Shown: positions 21,407 to 31,864 of the stretch, in pieces
How positions within the stretch are numbered: position 1 is the stretch's first letter
Layout: the number at the start of each line of letters is the position of its first letter
Source: Petrosia ficiformis
Lineage: Eukaryota > Porifera > Demospongiae > Haplosclerida > Petrosiidae
Reading direction: 5' to 3'
Length of the DNA: 64,000 nucleotides
NCBI GenBank assembly: GCA_947044365.1
Contig: OX345636.1
Coordinates: 9,134,001-9,198,000, forward strand
Notes under the pieces: generated by a model
The model's input: only the letters and a program-made list of their open reading frames with translations
What the model was told of the DNA's origin: nothing
Database searches by the model: none
Translations under genes and position numbers: made by a program

Positions 21407-22117
21407 GGGTGGTGTCCGATTATTGATTGTTTACTCTAATGTGGTTGTAACTAGCATTTATTCTCGGTCCACAAATGCTGTTATCAATCCCCCACACCTA
21501 ATTTTACTTTAAAGTTAGCTTAGGGCACTTTAAAAAAAAGTAAAAGGAGATTCGAATAGCGTGTTGATGTATGTGTGATGTATACCTTTGCTAGTTCTAC
21601 TGATAGAGAAATTAAAGGGATGATGTGATGCCGAGTCACATCTCACACTAAGCATCTTGATCAAGGCTGGTGTGGTTATAATAATGTTTTTGGTACGATT
21701 CCTATCTGTAAAAGGTCAAGTGATCAAGTGATGATGACTCGTTTTGCAACAATTTACAGCATATAAAATATTACATGGCATGGTCAGTGATTCAGTACTG
21801 AGTTGAAAGCTAAGAAAGTAAGCAGCAGTAGGATTGAAATCACAGTATAATGTTTCCGGAAAAGTCTAGTAACGACGTTTTGAATTTTTATGGATACGGC
21901 AAATTTGGCAACTGTATCTGCCTACTATCTGGTCTTCAATAACGGCAGGTCATGTTCAAGATTTTTGCAACAAGCAAAATGTACATGCAGGCACATAAGT
22001 ATATCACAGCACAGGTGTGATCGTTCAGGTTTCTCTACAGACAACACACATAACGTGACGTGGACTCCTAAACGCAATTTTACGTATATAGGTACCAATC
22101 AATAATCGGCCACACCC
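21407..22117. mobile_element. MITE with GGGTGGTGTCCGATTATTG inverted ends
   Basis: Left: GGGTGGTGTCCGATTATTGA. Right, on the other strand: GGGTGTGGCCGATTATTGAT. The matching ends enclose about 710 bp without a convincing gene. A solitary further end-like copy, GGGTGGTGTCCGCTAATTGA, occurs at about 22276. Confidence 0.6.
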
Positions 22118-22518
22118 TTTTGTAATTAGTACTATTATTTGTTTTGCAAGTCCAAGACCAAGCAAGCAATCGTCGTGAAACGTATTACATGTGTAGTCTA
22201 GTGATAATACTTTCTTACTATGGTGTGGTCATTCGAGTTGCAATTGTAAAGGGAGTCCTATATAGCGTCTGAGTATGGGTGGTGTCCGCTAATTGACACT
22301 TCGTCTACTTAGACTGCAATTACACTTGCTTCTTCAGGCTCAGTTATCGAGTACATAGAAAGGTAGAGAGATACTAGTGCCATCAGCAATGATTGATACA
22401 CAGTCATTTAGAAAGCAATTATGTAGGCATCCTTTTTGGAGGTTTTTTTCTCAATTATTATTAATCTTGTTTTAATTAATATAAACCACGGCGTGCACGA
22501 GACTAAAAAGCTAATTTA
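22118..22518. promoter_or_regulatory. 5' flank of the UNC93-like gene
   Basis: The 400 bp upstream of the start codon contain the dispersed repeat shared with 5868-5965 and otherwise AT-rich DNA. No core promoter motif stands out. Confidence 0.3.
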
Positions 22519-25500
22519 ATGTCAACCTTTGATCAGAGAGAGTTACCTTCTCTTCGGGAGTTGAAAAATGCTATTCAAGATGGCGAAAGGAAACCGTCAC
22601 TTCCCCTCAGCCAGAGAGATGTTTGTTACTGTCAGTTGAGTGCAAAAGCCAAGGCATATAAGAATCTGTTTGGTGCCTCGATATCCTTCATGCTAATATT
22701 TAGTGTATTCTTGGGAGTTGCTGGTCTACAAAGTAGTCTTAACGAAGTTGATGGCCTCGGGCTTGCATCACTGTCTATCCTACATGTTTTTTATATTTTA
22801 TCGGGTTTCTTCACATCTGCAGTTATTCGTCTATTTGGTACCAAGTACACACTTGTAATATGTTATGTAGGGATGACAGTGTATACAATTACTAACTACT
22901 ATCCACATTGGTATACTTTGATACCTGTAGCAGTGTTTGTTGGAATAATATATGCACCTTTGTGGGCATCATTAAATGTGCATGTCACTTCAGTAGCAAT
23001 TCAATATGCGTCAGTTCTTCAAGAAAATCCAGCATATTTTATATCTTTATTTACGGGTATTTACACAATGTTCATTAAAATAGCCTACATTCCAGCAAAT
23101 ACAGTTTCCTCAGTAGCCTTATTGAATGGACGAGAAGAGAATACATCTATAATAGACTCATCTCTTGGTGACATATGCGATAACACAGAAGCTGGTAACC
23201 TCGATGAATTATATCTTTATATTCTTTTGTCTGTTTATGTTATATTGGATATTGTGGCTATTGTTATATTGATATTATTTGTGGATCATCTTGGTACAGA
23301 CAACAGATTATGTCCCCCATCTAGAGTGTATGAATATTTTCGAAAACACTGTTTTGCTACATTAAAGATGATGCTGAACTTCAAATTGATTCTCATTCTT
23401 CCAATGATACTACTGGAAGGGTTTTTACTCTCTTTTGTTCTTGGTCATTTCACAAAAGTAAGTTTCCTTTCTTTGCATACACATTAGGGCTAGGAATTGG
23501 CCCTGATTCTGAAATCAATTATCACTAACTTCAAATAGATTAATAATTGATTAAAATCAATGGAAGTAATTAGGCCATTTAGGTCAATTTGTGCAGGAAC
23601 CTCCTCCCATTTGATGATCAAAAGGGCTTCCAGTTGCTTCCATATTGTACATTATTTGCTGTTGCCTTGAAAAATATGTCTTGAAATAATTAGCATAATA
23701 GATATCATAGACTTACAATTGGTAATCAAAAGGATTTTCAATATCGATTGATTAATCAATCAATCATCCCAGCGCTAATACAAATCTATCACCCCAACAC
23801 CCCCCCTCCCCCCTTTTGTCCACCTGGATTTGGATTTCCCCATGTATTGCACCCCTGACTAAATATATGTAACAAATGTACTTCTGTATTTAGGAATAAG
23901 TATAATTTTTATGACCTAAATAAGGAATTAATTGTATACTGAGCCCTACGGTAACTGCTGACCAAACATAATTTAATTCCTTACATAGCCATGCAGCACT
24001 GAGTCAAAATTCTTCCCATTTCCAACACTGACATCTCTGCTACATATATTTTGGCTACTGTTCACTTTCTCTAGTCTCTACCCTAAACTTGGCTCTTTTG
24101 CTGACAGTGAGTACTACTTCTACCAACTTGCTTACAGGGACACGAAAGTCCCCAAGAGCTTCGTAAGTCTAATTCAAATGCAGTGTTCTCCCTCTTTCGA
24201 CTTCAACTGGGGCAAACAAAACAACCCCACTGCATGTTAACACCAACTACACCCACAATATCGGCTTTTACAGCAAGTGAAATGTCTCAGCTAACCACCA
24301 GTTTGCGTGTGCGAGCCCAAATTGTGTGGGCGACAAGAGGGCTGTGCCCCCTTCCAACACCTATTAACAGGGGAAAACCCCCCCCCCCCCCCCCCCCCCC
24401 CTTAAAATTCCTCCCATACTCAATATATTTAGAGCAAAGGGTGATTGAAAAACCATCAAATGTTTTAGCCATTTTCATGGGGTTATCCCTGACACCAATA
24501 ATTACAAATATTTGGAGTGCTTCATAATGCTAAAAACACACTCCAAACTGCGTAGGAGTCAAATGTCACATATATGTGACATCAGTCCTCTAAGGGTTAA
24601 TTAATAAATAAAAGCGTATGTAGGGATAATTACATATAAACCCAAAAAAGCACAGGAACAAGATTGGGATAATGCCTTGCTTTGGCAACAAAATTAAATA
24701 CCACTTCCATAATCAAGAAACAGCATAGTACAAAATAAATTTGTATTTGTAGCTACTAAAACTACATTAATAGCTTTAAAAATGTTGAAATCTATTTTTA
24801 TAAAAAAGAGGAATAATACATGTAGTGAAAACGATAGTGAATAATAATAATAATAATAATGATGATTATGAAGATTTTGACAGAGTACCATCTGGCTTTA
24901 CTTACATATTCCATTTTTGAGTACTTGCAATTGAAATGTATGAACAGCCATTTTTTTTCCAGGCCATCTCTACATAGAGAATACTACCGTACTCTCTGAT
25001 AAATTCCTAATTTGATGATACATCTGTATATAATAATCATCTGTATAATGGAAGTGCACTTTCCATTAGTAATATTGGCTTCTTAAGTGCCTAGAGACAC
25101 TTCATTGTTAATACTTTATGTAAAAGCATAAATGAAAATCATATAACTTAATCAAATTGGTTAGAATGATCAATCAGTTTTTACAGTGATGTATTTATCA
25201 ATAAATGGGGTTACTATAACAATTTTGCATGTATAACTGTAAAAAAACATTCAAGAAACTAGACATGCCACAAGTACAAGACATTAACTATAGGTCAGGA
25301 TTAGAGAACAAGACATTAACTATAGGTTAGGATTAGACATTAACTATAGGTCAGGATTAGAGAACAAGACATTAAGTATAGGTTTAACCAAACACCATCA
25401 TTAATTGTTATGCTAAAAAGGGGATGGAAAGGTGATGGAAAGGATATCTTTAGTATCTATTTCTCACATGCAGGTATATGTTTCAGACTGTATTGGAGTT

Positions 25501-27462
25501 CATTGGATTGGAGTTGCATTGGCAATATTTGGTTCTGGTAGTGGATTAACAGCCTTAACTGCTGGTCGTCTAGTGAAATATATTCCACAATATTTCATTA
25601 TTTATACTGTTAGTACTATTATTGTGGGCATACTGATTTTCTTGCTTTTGTGGAAGAGAGAACCGAGTTATGTTGTACCATTCCTAGTGCTTTTTGGATT
25701 GGGTACATGGGAAGGAGTATGGTTCTCAACATCTGCAGGTGAAACATTAATTATAAAAACATTATTAGAGAAGGAAAAGTATCCCTATGGTTGCTTTGTA
25801 TTGACCATAAATTGCTGATAATGACTTTCTCATATCCAAAACCTAAGGCAATAATTACTATAGTTATTTCACTTATTTGTTTTCTGTTTTAGTTGCTTCT
25901 GGGTATACGTTGAGGTAATATTGTCTCGCAACCAAGGTTTTTACCTGTAAAGAAAGAATGATTTAGATTTAACTTAACACATTACATCATACATTATGAC
26001 ACAAAATTTAGCTGTAAGGGTAAGATCTGGTTCTCCATTTATAGTAATGACCACTTTCTATTCATAGTAGTGAATGTTGGAAGTGCTAGTTTTCAGAGAT
26101 CTTATTGGCCATAGGTTTCATGATCAACAACAATAATTATATTTTCTTAGTTGTTAACTCTCTGATCAGAAAAACTTTAGAGAACTGAGCTTGTTTTTCA
26201 AAATTCTTCCCATTTCCAACACTGGCGACTCTATTGCATATATTTTGGCCATCGTTCACTTTCTCTATCCCAAACTTGGCTCCTCTTCTGACATGGAGTA
26301 CTTCTGACTTCTACAAACTTGCTTACTGGGACTCCAAGCGGTTCGTAGGATTTAATCAATTTTCAGGGCTCTCCCTCTTTTGATTGGAACTGGAGCAAAC
26401 AAAATGACCCCACTGTATATTGGCACCAGCTACACCCATGATTTCAGGTTTTACAGCAAGGGAAATGCCTCAGGTACCCACCAGAGCATGTGGGCGGGGT
26501 CACTAAACCCACGATTTGCATGGGTGACGAGGGAGTTGCGCCACCTTCCAACCCAATTAACAGGGGGACACCCACCTTTAATATTCCTCCCATAGTTGTT
26601 ATTTAGGCCAAAGGGCAGTCAAAAAACCATCAAATTTTTTAGTGATTTTTATGGGCTTGTGCCTGACACCAATTACAAGCATTTGGAGAGCTTCGTAATG
26701 CTAAAAACACACTCCGAACCACGTAGGGGTGAAATGTCACATATATATGTGACATCAGTCTTCTAAGCGTTAACATTTTGGGAGAAACTCGCTACCTTAG
26801 ATAATAAAGTATCACCCTATAATTATAATGGTTATTTTCTTGTTGCATTTTTTTTCTGTTTGTTGTACAATGAAGAAGACCTTGAGTATTGATCCCTCAA
26901 AATGTTTGACTCTTAATAAAGTTTTCTAATCACTGTATTGCATATATGCAATAGTATTTCACGGAGTTACAACTACTATACAGACCACAATGTTAAGAAA
27001 GGTTTGTGAAATAGTCAAATAAATGTAGGTTAACATTATATATACGTATATGTCATGTACCAAACAAGATTGCAAAAGCGCATTCTTTCATAATTATTAC
27101 TGCGAGTAATAAAACTATACCTGTATTATGAATCCTGATCACAGAGATAAGCTCTTGAAATACATTTTCTTTATATAGGTCTGGTTGGTATACTCTTCCC
27201 ACACAAACAAGAAGAAGCATACAGTGTTTTGTATATGGCTATGGGTATAGGGTTTGTAATTGGATTTCTTTTTGCCTTCTTTTTAGATACTGAAATTCAG
27301 CTCTGGTTTACATTAAGTTTATTCACAATAGCATTAATTTCATATACCATTTTGACTTTCAAGACGAAAACTAAAAGAGAACTTTTGCCATGTTTCAATT
27401 TCATTAGCAACAAACTAAATAACATGTATTATTATGTTATTTCAATTATTATTAATTTTTAG
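22519..27462 (+). CDS. UNC93-like multi-pass membrane protein, 3 exons
   Basis: Exons: 22519-23457, 25474-25738, 27179-27462 (TAG). They sum to 1,488 nt, or 495 residues, with phase 0 then phase 1 junctions that fit. About twelve hydrophobic helices alternate with short loops, as in the major-facilitator-like UNC93 family. The first follows YKNLFGASISFMLIFSVF (around residue 50), the family's N-terminal signature, with GLQSSLN after it. A loop with potential N-glycosylation (ENTS) lies between helices 5 and 6. Helix 10 ends GLGTWEGVWFSTSAG, matching the conserved G-x-WxxVxxT region of UNC93A. Family members regulate two-pore potassium channels in nematodes or traffic Toll-like receptors (UNC93B1); which role applies cannot be told. 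Both introns carry copies of one MITE. Confidence 0.9.
24005..24600. repeat. MITE copy 1 in UNC93 intron 1
   Basis: Shares about 560 bp with 26154-26773: AAATTCTTCCCATTTCCAAC, ACATATATTTTGGC, ACTTGCTTAC, GCTAAAAACACACTCC and a terminal hairpin GTCACATATATGTGAC followed by CTAAGGGTTAA. The TTAA with GGG/CCC end suggests a piggyBac-like family. It contains a run of about 30 C near 24371-24401. Confidence 0.65.
24601..25473. other. rest of UNC93 intron 1
   Basis: AT-rich intron with a short tandem duplication at 25280-25385: units built from AGACATTAACTATAGGT and CAGGATTAGAGAACA repeat about four times. Confidence 0.55.
26154..26773. repeat. MITE copy 2 in UNC93 intron 2
   Basis: Bounded by TTAA at 26154-26157 and 26770-26773. 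The interior is colinear with copy 1, including the terminal GTCACATATATATGTGAC hairpin. Direct orientation relative to copy 1. Confidence 0.65.
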
Positions 27463-28315
27463 AAATTCTGTTTCATTTCAATACATACATATTATATAAC
27501 TTCTGTTTCTTCCTCTGGCCAGTAATCACGCTGCTATATAGTAAATGGTCTTGCTACTATCTGAATCAACGGGATTAAAGTTAGGTCACCAAAAATAACT
27601 ATTTGAATTCCAGATGTCTTGCTGGCCTTGAAGCAATTGTATTACAATTACTTTTAAAATGAAATTCTTCAACGAAATATAGTCCACACTGTGTAATCTC
27701 AGGCTCATGTATGTATGTATGCTCTATAGGTTGTATAGTACTGGTATTAACAATCAATTGATCGCAATTGCCTCTTGAGACAATTTCCATTCTTTGGTTG
27801 CTGTAAGTGTATAATTATAATTTTATGTTTCTTTTAATTTGGAAGTATTTGGGCTGTACATTGTTTTGTATGTTTCGATTGTTAGGACAATCTGACAATG
27901 AACCAGATATAATAGTTCACTCCAGAAGATGGTTACCATTGTGCAGAGATCATACAAGTATACTGCAATGAAAGTGTGAAAGTGTGGTAGGGTAGATTGT
28001 AACTAGTGTCATCAATGCTCATTTTTCCCCTGCATTCATATATACTGTTTGGAAAAGATATATATATTTATATATATATTCAAAAGAATTTTGTGAGCAT
28101 CAAATATTATGTTCATTGAATATAGCACTTTCAGCTACAGATAATTATAGCACAAACCATTATTATAATGTACAATTACAAATAAAAATTATATATATAA
28201 GTATATGTTTTCTGGTTCAATGAATGAACTTTGGAAAGGTAGTACACATTAAAAGAAATAAATGTAGTATATAGTTAATAGCAGTTACAGTCAATCATAG
28301 TAATTGGAACTGCTA
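27463..28315. other. spacer between convergent UNC93 and CD225 genes
   Basis: 3' flanks of both genes. AT-rich with a TATATATA run near 28060. No coding frame recognised. Confidence 0.45.
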
Positions 28316-30730
28316 CTACCAGTAAGCACTATGAACTATAATTATTGCTATAGTGATTAATACTGGAGAAATCACCCCCACCACACATGCTATAATGTTG
28401 CAGAAGAGAGCTGCTTTTCTCTTCTCATGAGCCTCAGCTAGATCTCCTTGAAATTCTGCTTGTGTGGCCTGTAGGTGTTACAGTATTGTGAAATTAATGC
28501 ATGGTCTGATGTTGTATAGTTATAGTAAAGAATTGTTCATAAAACAAGCTCCAGCATAAATTAGTTACAATCATCGTTTACTGTTTGTTACTCTGAGCCT
28601 AAGTTTCTATATTGTCCATCAAATCAAATGATAATTTTTTAAAAGAGCCTTAAGAAGTCTGCAATTGTGAGTTTTAAAAATTGTCATAACAAAAGGTTTT
28701 AGAAAAGCCTGTCTTTTATTTTGATTCTTGTATAATTTTTAAGTCTGTTGGTAGTTGGATTGAGTTCCAAATGTTGTTAGTTATCCAGACATTTTGGTAA
28801 AAGACATACACAGACAGAAAACTGTAACCCTCCACTCCGGCAACATGGGCAAGAGATAATTACCATGTATACATACAGTATACTAGACAGTAAACAACTT
28901 GCTGAACACAACACCATTATCATTGATTCAAAAAATATAATTTTCTAATCCATGTTCTAGCTTACAGCAGATGCATAGATGATTGCTGGAACAGTACACA
29001 ATAGTGAGCACCAAGAACCACATAGGAAACATATTACAGTCAGGATAACAAAAAGTGTTAAAAAATTGTCACCAGATGCATGGACTGTTGTTTGGCTATA
29101 AACTGCAGTGGGTTGCTGCTGTACTATAACATTGGTTTGCTGGGAGAGAAGAAACAGAGAAAGAAATAGGTAGACAGTTAGTGACAGAGAGAGGGAGAAT
29201 AAATTATCATAATTATAAACATGAGAAAGGGCCCCTAAAATTATGTAACCATTACAAAATTATTCTTCTCCCCAATAATATGATCCTAGAAAAAGACTGA
29301 AAAAGGATTGAGTTGATACAAGTTTAGCATGGCATTGCAATAAAGTTCTATAATGTAGATGCTTCTAAATATATACATGGTATCATGCAAGACTCACTGA
29401 TTGTTGTTGCACTGGTTGGGCTTGTTGCTGTTATGGAATATGATAATGAGGAGGAGCATCACCTATGTAATTATATGAAGTACATGATAGCTCGCTGTAA
29501 AGCGTGATGTGCTATAATTCAATGAATGTACTGGTTAATATAAATTTTATGAGTTTAAAATTTTGTACATGGTAATCATGGATAGCTATTTATGTCGTCG
29601 GTATTATGTATAATTACAATCAGGGGCGCTCTACAGGAGGGGGCGGGGCAGGGCAGGCAACTGCCCTCCACAACCCCCCAGTTTTTACTTGTATGAATTT
29701 TTGTGAGTTGTTTACATACATGACATGAAGGGTGGAGTTAGTTTACACAACTATAACAACTGGTCAATTCAGTTTACGCAAACATAATTCTGCATCTAAA
29801 ATTTGGAGGCAGAAGATAATCTATTATTGCGCATAGCGCCTACATTACGTGACCACACCCCTCATGAATAATTAATAATCCAAAAAGCGCAAAGTCCGCC
29901 CTACCTTACAAAATCTCTAGACCCGCCCCTGATTACAATTACAGATTTGTGTACTTATGATAGCAGGTTACTTCATATGACGACATTCTTAGTAACTATA
30001 CCTTTTGAGATGATATTACACATGCACATGTATCTATAAAAAAACTATGCCAATTAAGAAGTCCAAATGATTTGTATTGTGCATGGCAAGTCACACTCAG
30101 CAGCCTATAATCAACTTTACATACAAATATATGAATACAGTGGAACCTCCGAAGAGGACACTCTGGCAAATTTGCTTTTGTCCTTTGTAGAGAGGTTGTC
30201 CTCTTCTTAGTGATTCTTTCTGCAGAATGTGTTTCATACATTTTTTATAACAGCAAAAGGTTTAAACACTTATAAAACTCAAAAGGTTACAAAAAAGGAA
30301 TGAACAGGATTGTACATGATTACTGGCTGCTGATAAGCCAAAAGTCTAAAGCAGTTTGTCTTGTTGCATTAATTTGTATACTGACATGAAACATCATCTG
30401 TGATAGATCCTATTTTAATGAATTCTTTTGCCTCTGCAGTGAAGAACTATTTTGTGGAATCAACTGATATTGATCATATCTGAACAACATAAATATTTAA
30501 CAGGAATGTCATATCATACCATTGTATCCATCGGATGAGTACCCTAGTTGCTGAGGAGGATAATATAGTTGTTGGGGAGGGTAACCTGGTTGGTTATATC
30601 CTGCCTGTTGAAGATGGTAGCCTGGTTGGATATATCCCGCAGGATATTGCTGTGTTAGATTTGATTGATTAGGGTATAATTGTAAGGAATAGCCAGGAGC
30701 AGATGGATACTCATTATTCTGTTTACACAT
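28316..30730 (-). CDS. CD225/dispanin (IFITM-like) membrane protein with Pro/Gln/Tyr-rich N-terminus; in-frame stop
   Basis: Exons on the minus strand: 30730-30520, 29462-29398, 29139-28966, 28468-28316 (TAG), with phases matching. The N-terminal part is rich in Tyr, Pro and Gln (YNQPGYPPQQLYYPPQQLGY). The CD225 domain has a first hydrophobic segment (GDNFLTLFVILTVICFLCGS), the conserved turn AIIYASA, the cytosolic loop QAEFQGDLAEAHEKRKAALF and a second membrane helix ending VLITIAIIIVHSAYW. Dispanins are small dual-pass proteins of plasma and endosomal membranes. In the second exon the frame runs HIP, then TAA (29431-29433), then QQQAQPVQQQS. The context suggests a Gln codon changed to a stop. 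Either the gene is dead, the allele is null, or the base is wrong. The start at 30730 is uncertain; exon 1 could instead begin at an acceptor at 30718 and follow upstream exons. Confidence 0.72.
29621..29931. mobile_element. hAT-type MITE (311 bp) with 8-bp duplication
   Basis: Begins CAGGGGCGCTCTACAGGAGG and ends CTCTAGACCCGCCCCTG, giving inverted CAGGGGCG-type ends. It is flanked on both sides by ATTACAAT (29613-29620 and 29932-29939). CAGGG-starting ends plus an 8-bp duplication are typical of hAT. It lies in the first intron of the CD225 gene and is non-coding. Confidence 0.88.
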
Positions 30731-30873
30731 GAATTTGAATACAAGAAATATATATATATACTAACTGTAATTGTATAATTATGACATAATATTTATCTCT
30801 ATTTGTGTATTATAACTTCATAATAATAATTCCTATAAACATTTATGGATAGCTATAATATGATTTGTAATAC

Positions 30874-31050
30874 CGTTACAACTATGCTTATCCTAAATCT
30901 TATGATGACACAACAGATGATTATCATTAATGTATGTTCATTTATGCCACTTTGAAAAGATGTACAATTCATCTCATAATTTTGATGATGTACCACTTGT
31001 AATGGAATTGGGTATCCAAGCATCATTTTATTATTAACCACTGAATTTTG
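30874..31050 (-). CDS. possible upstream exon of the CD225 gene (or a second dispanin-like fragment)
   Basis: After an acceptor CTTTTCAG the frame runs 59 codons without a stop to a donor (ACG then GTATTA), phase 0 at both ends: QNSVVNNKMMLGYPIPLQVV, and later INEHTLMIIICCVIIRF, a hydrophobic segment. It could precede the exon starting at 30718, or read on to a stop near 30850 as a separate last exon. The hydrophobic part is placed like the first CD225 helix, so a partial duplication is also possible. Confidence 0.4.
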
Positions 31051-31173
31051 CTGAAAAGTGAGTGTTTAATTAAAGCTACAACAGATTTTGTCTTGGCAAA
31101 TCATAATTTGTATATTACAATTATTATGTATAATTATATTTAGGTACTGTATTATACAGTTTTCAATTCATAC

Positions 31174-31196
31174 CTGGTTTAGAGGATAAGGTACTC
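31174..31196 (-). CDS. possible 23-nt micro-exon upstream of the CD225 gene
   Basis: Between a pyrimidine-rich acceptor (TTTTTGTTTCTCCAG) and a donor (CAG then GTATGA) lie 23 nt encoding GVPYPLNQ in phase with the next exon at 31050. The Pro/Tyr/Gln composition matches the gene's N-terminus. Exons further upstream were not resolved. Confidence 0.35.
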
Positions 31197-31271
31197 CTGG
31201 AGAAACAAAAATTTAATTGAATGATATATACAAATTGTGTTGAAGAAAGAAATACAATATTCTTATTGTAT

Positions 31272-31353
31272 ACATTATATATATATATATATATAATTAT
31301 ATATATATTATATATATATATATATATATAATTATATTATATATATATATATA
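31272..31353. repeat. TA dinucleotide microsatellite
   Basis: Nearly pure alternating TA with a few AATTA interruptions. Confidence 0.9.
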
Positions 31354-31473
31354 ACTTGTGATTGTTATAGTACAGCAGTAAAATGTCTGTATAATTATAT
31401 ATAGGTGTTGAATTATGCAACATTTGATCTCACCTTCCGATGAATAACAAAGTCTAGTCTACGTCTCGCGAGC

Positions 31474-31538
31474 CAGACTCCTCCCCTTTTTAAAGAGCGC
31501 GCGCATATCGATATCGGTCTAAAAAGGGGAGGAGTCTG
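31474..31538. repeat. 18-bp inverted repeat around a GC-rich core
   Basis: CAGACTCCTCCCCTTTTT (31474-31491) is exactly inverted at 31521-31538. The core holds GCGCGCGC and ATCGATATCG. It is GC-rich in an AT-rich setting and probably a small MITE; the CCCCTTTTT ends resemble the element at 38775-39327. Confidence 0.7.
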
Positions 31539-31864
31539 TAAATTTGCCCGCGGGCCCACGCCCGGGTGTAGCTACCTGTGTACAAATAACAGTGTTTAGT
31601 TTTGTTGAAGATCTCTACTTTCCAGACTGGCATTGCACACGTTGTCCAAGGAGTTCCCATAAACTGTGTCCTACTATGATGCTAATTATGTATATATAAT
31701 TATATATTTATTTAATTCAACCAGAACCAGTTTGAGCAAACAATACCATACTTACAATGGTTTCATGTCTTTCTATAGATTTTATGAATGAAACAACAGT
31801 ATGAAATTTGGATTTTATAACACATTAAAAAAGTATTTAACTATTATAACATCATAATAATAAT

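Noticed and set aside
24183..24527. A 114-codon frame with a proline run in UNC93 intron 1.
   Set aside because: The prolines come from a poly-C tract within a MITE; the second copy of the MITE does not conserve the frame.
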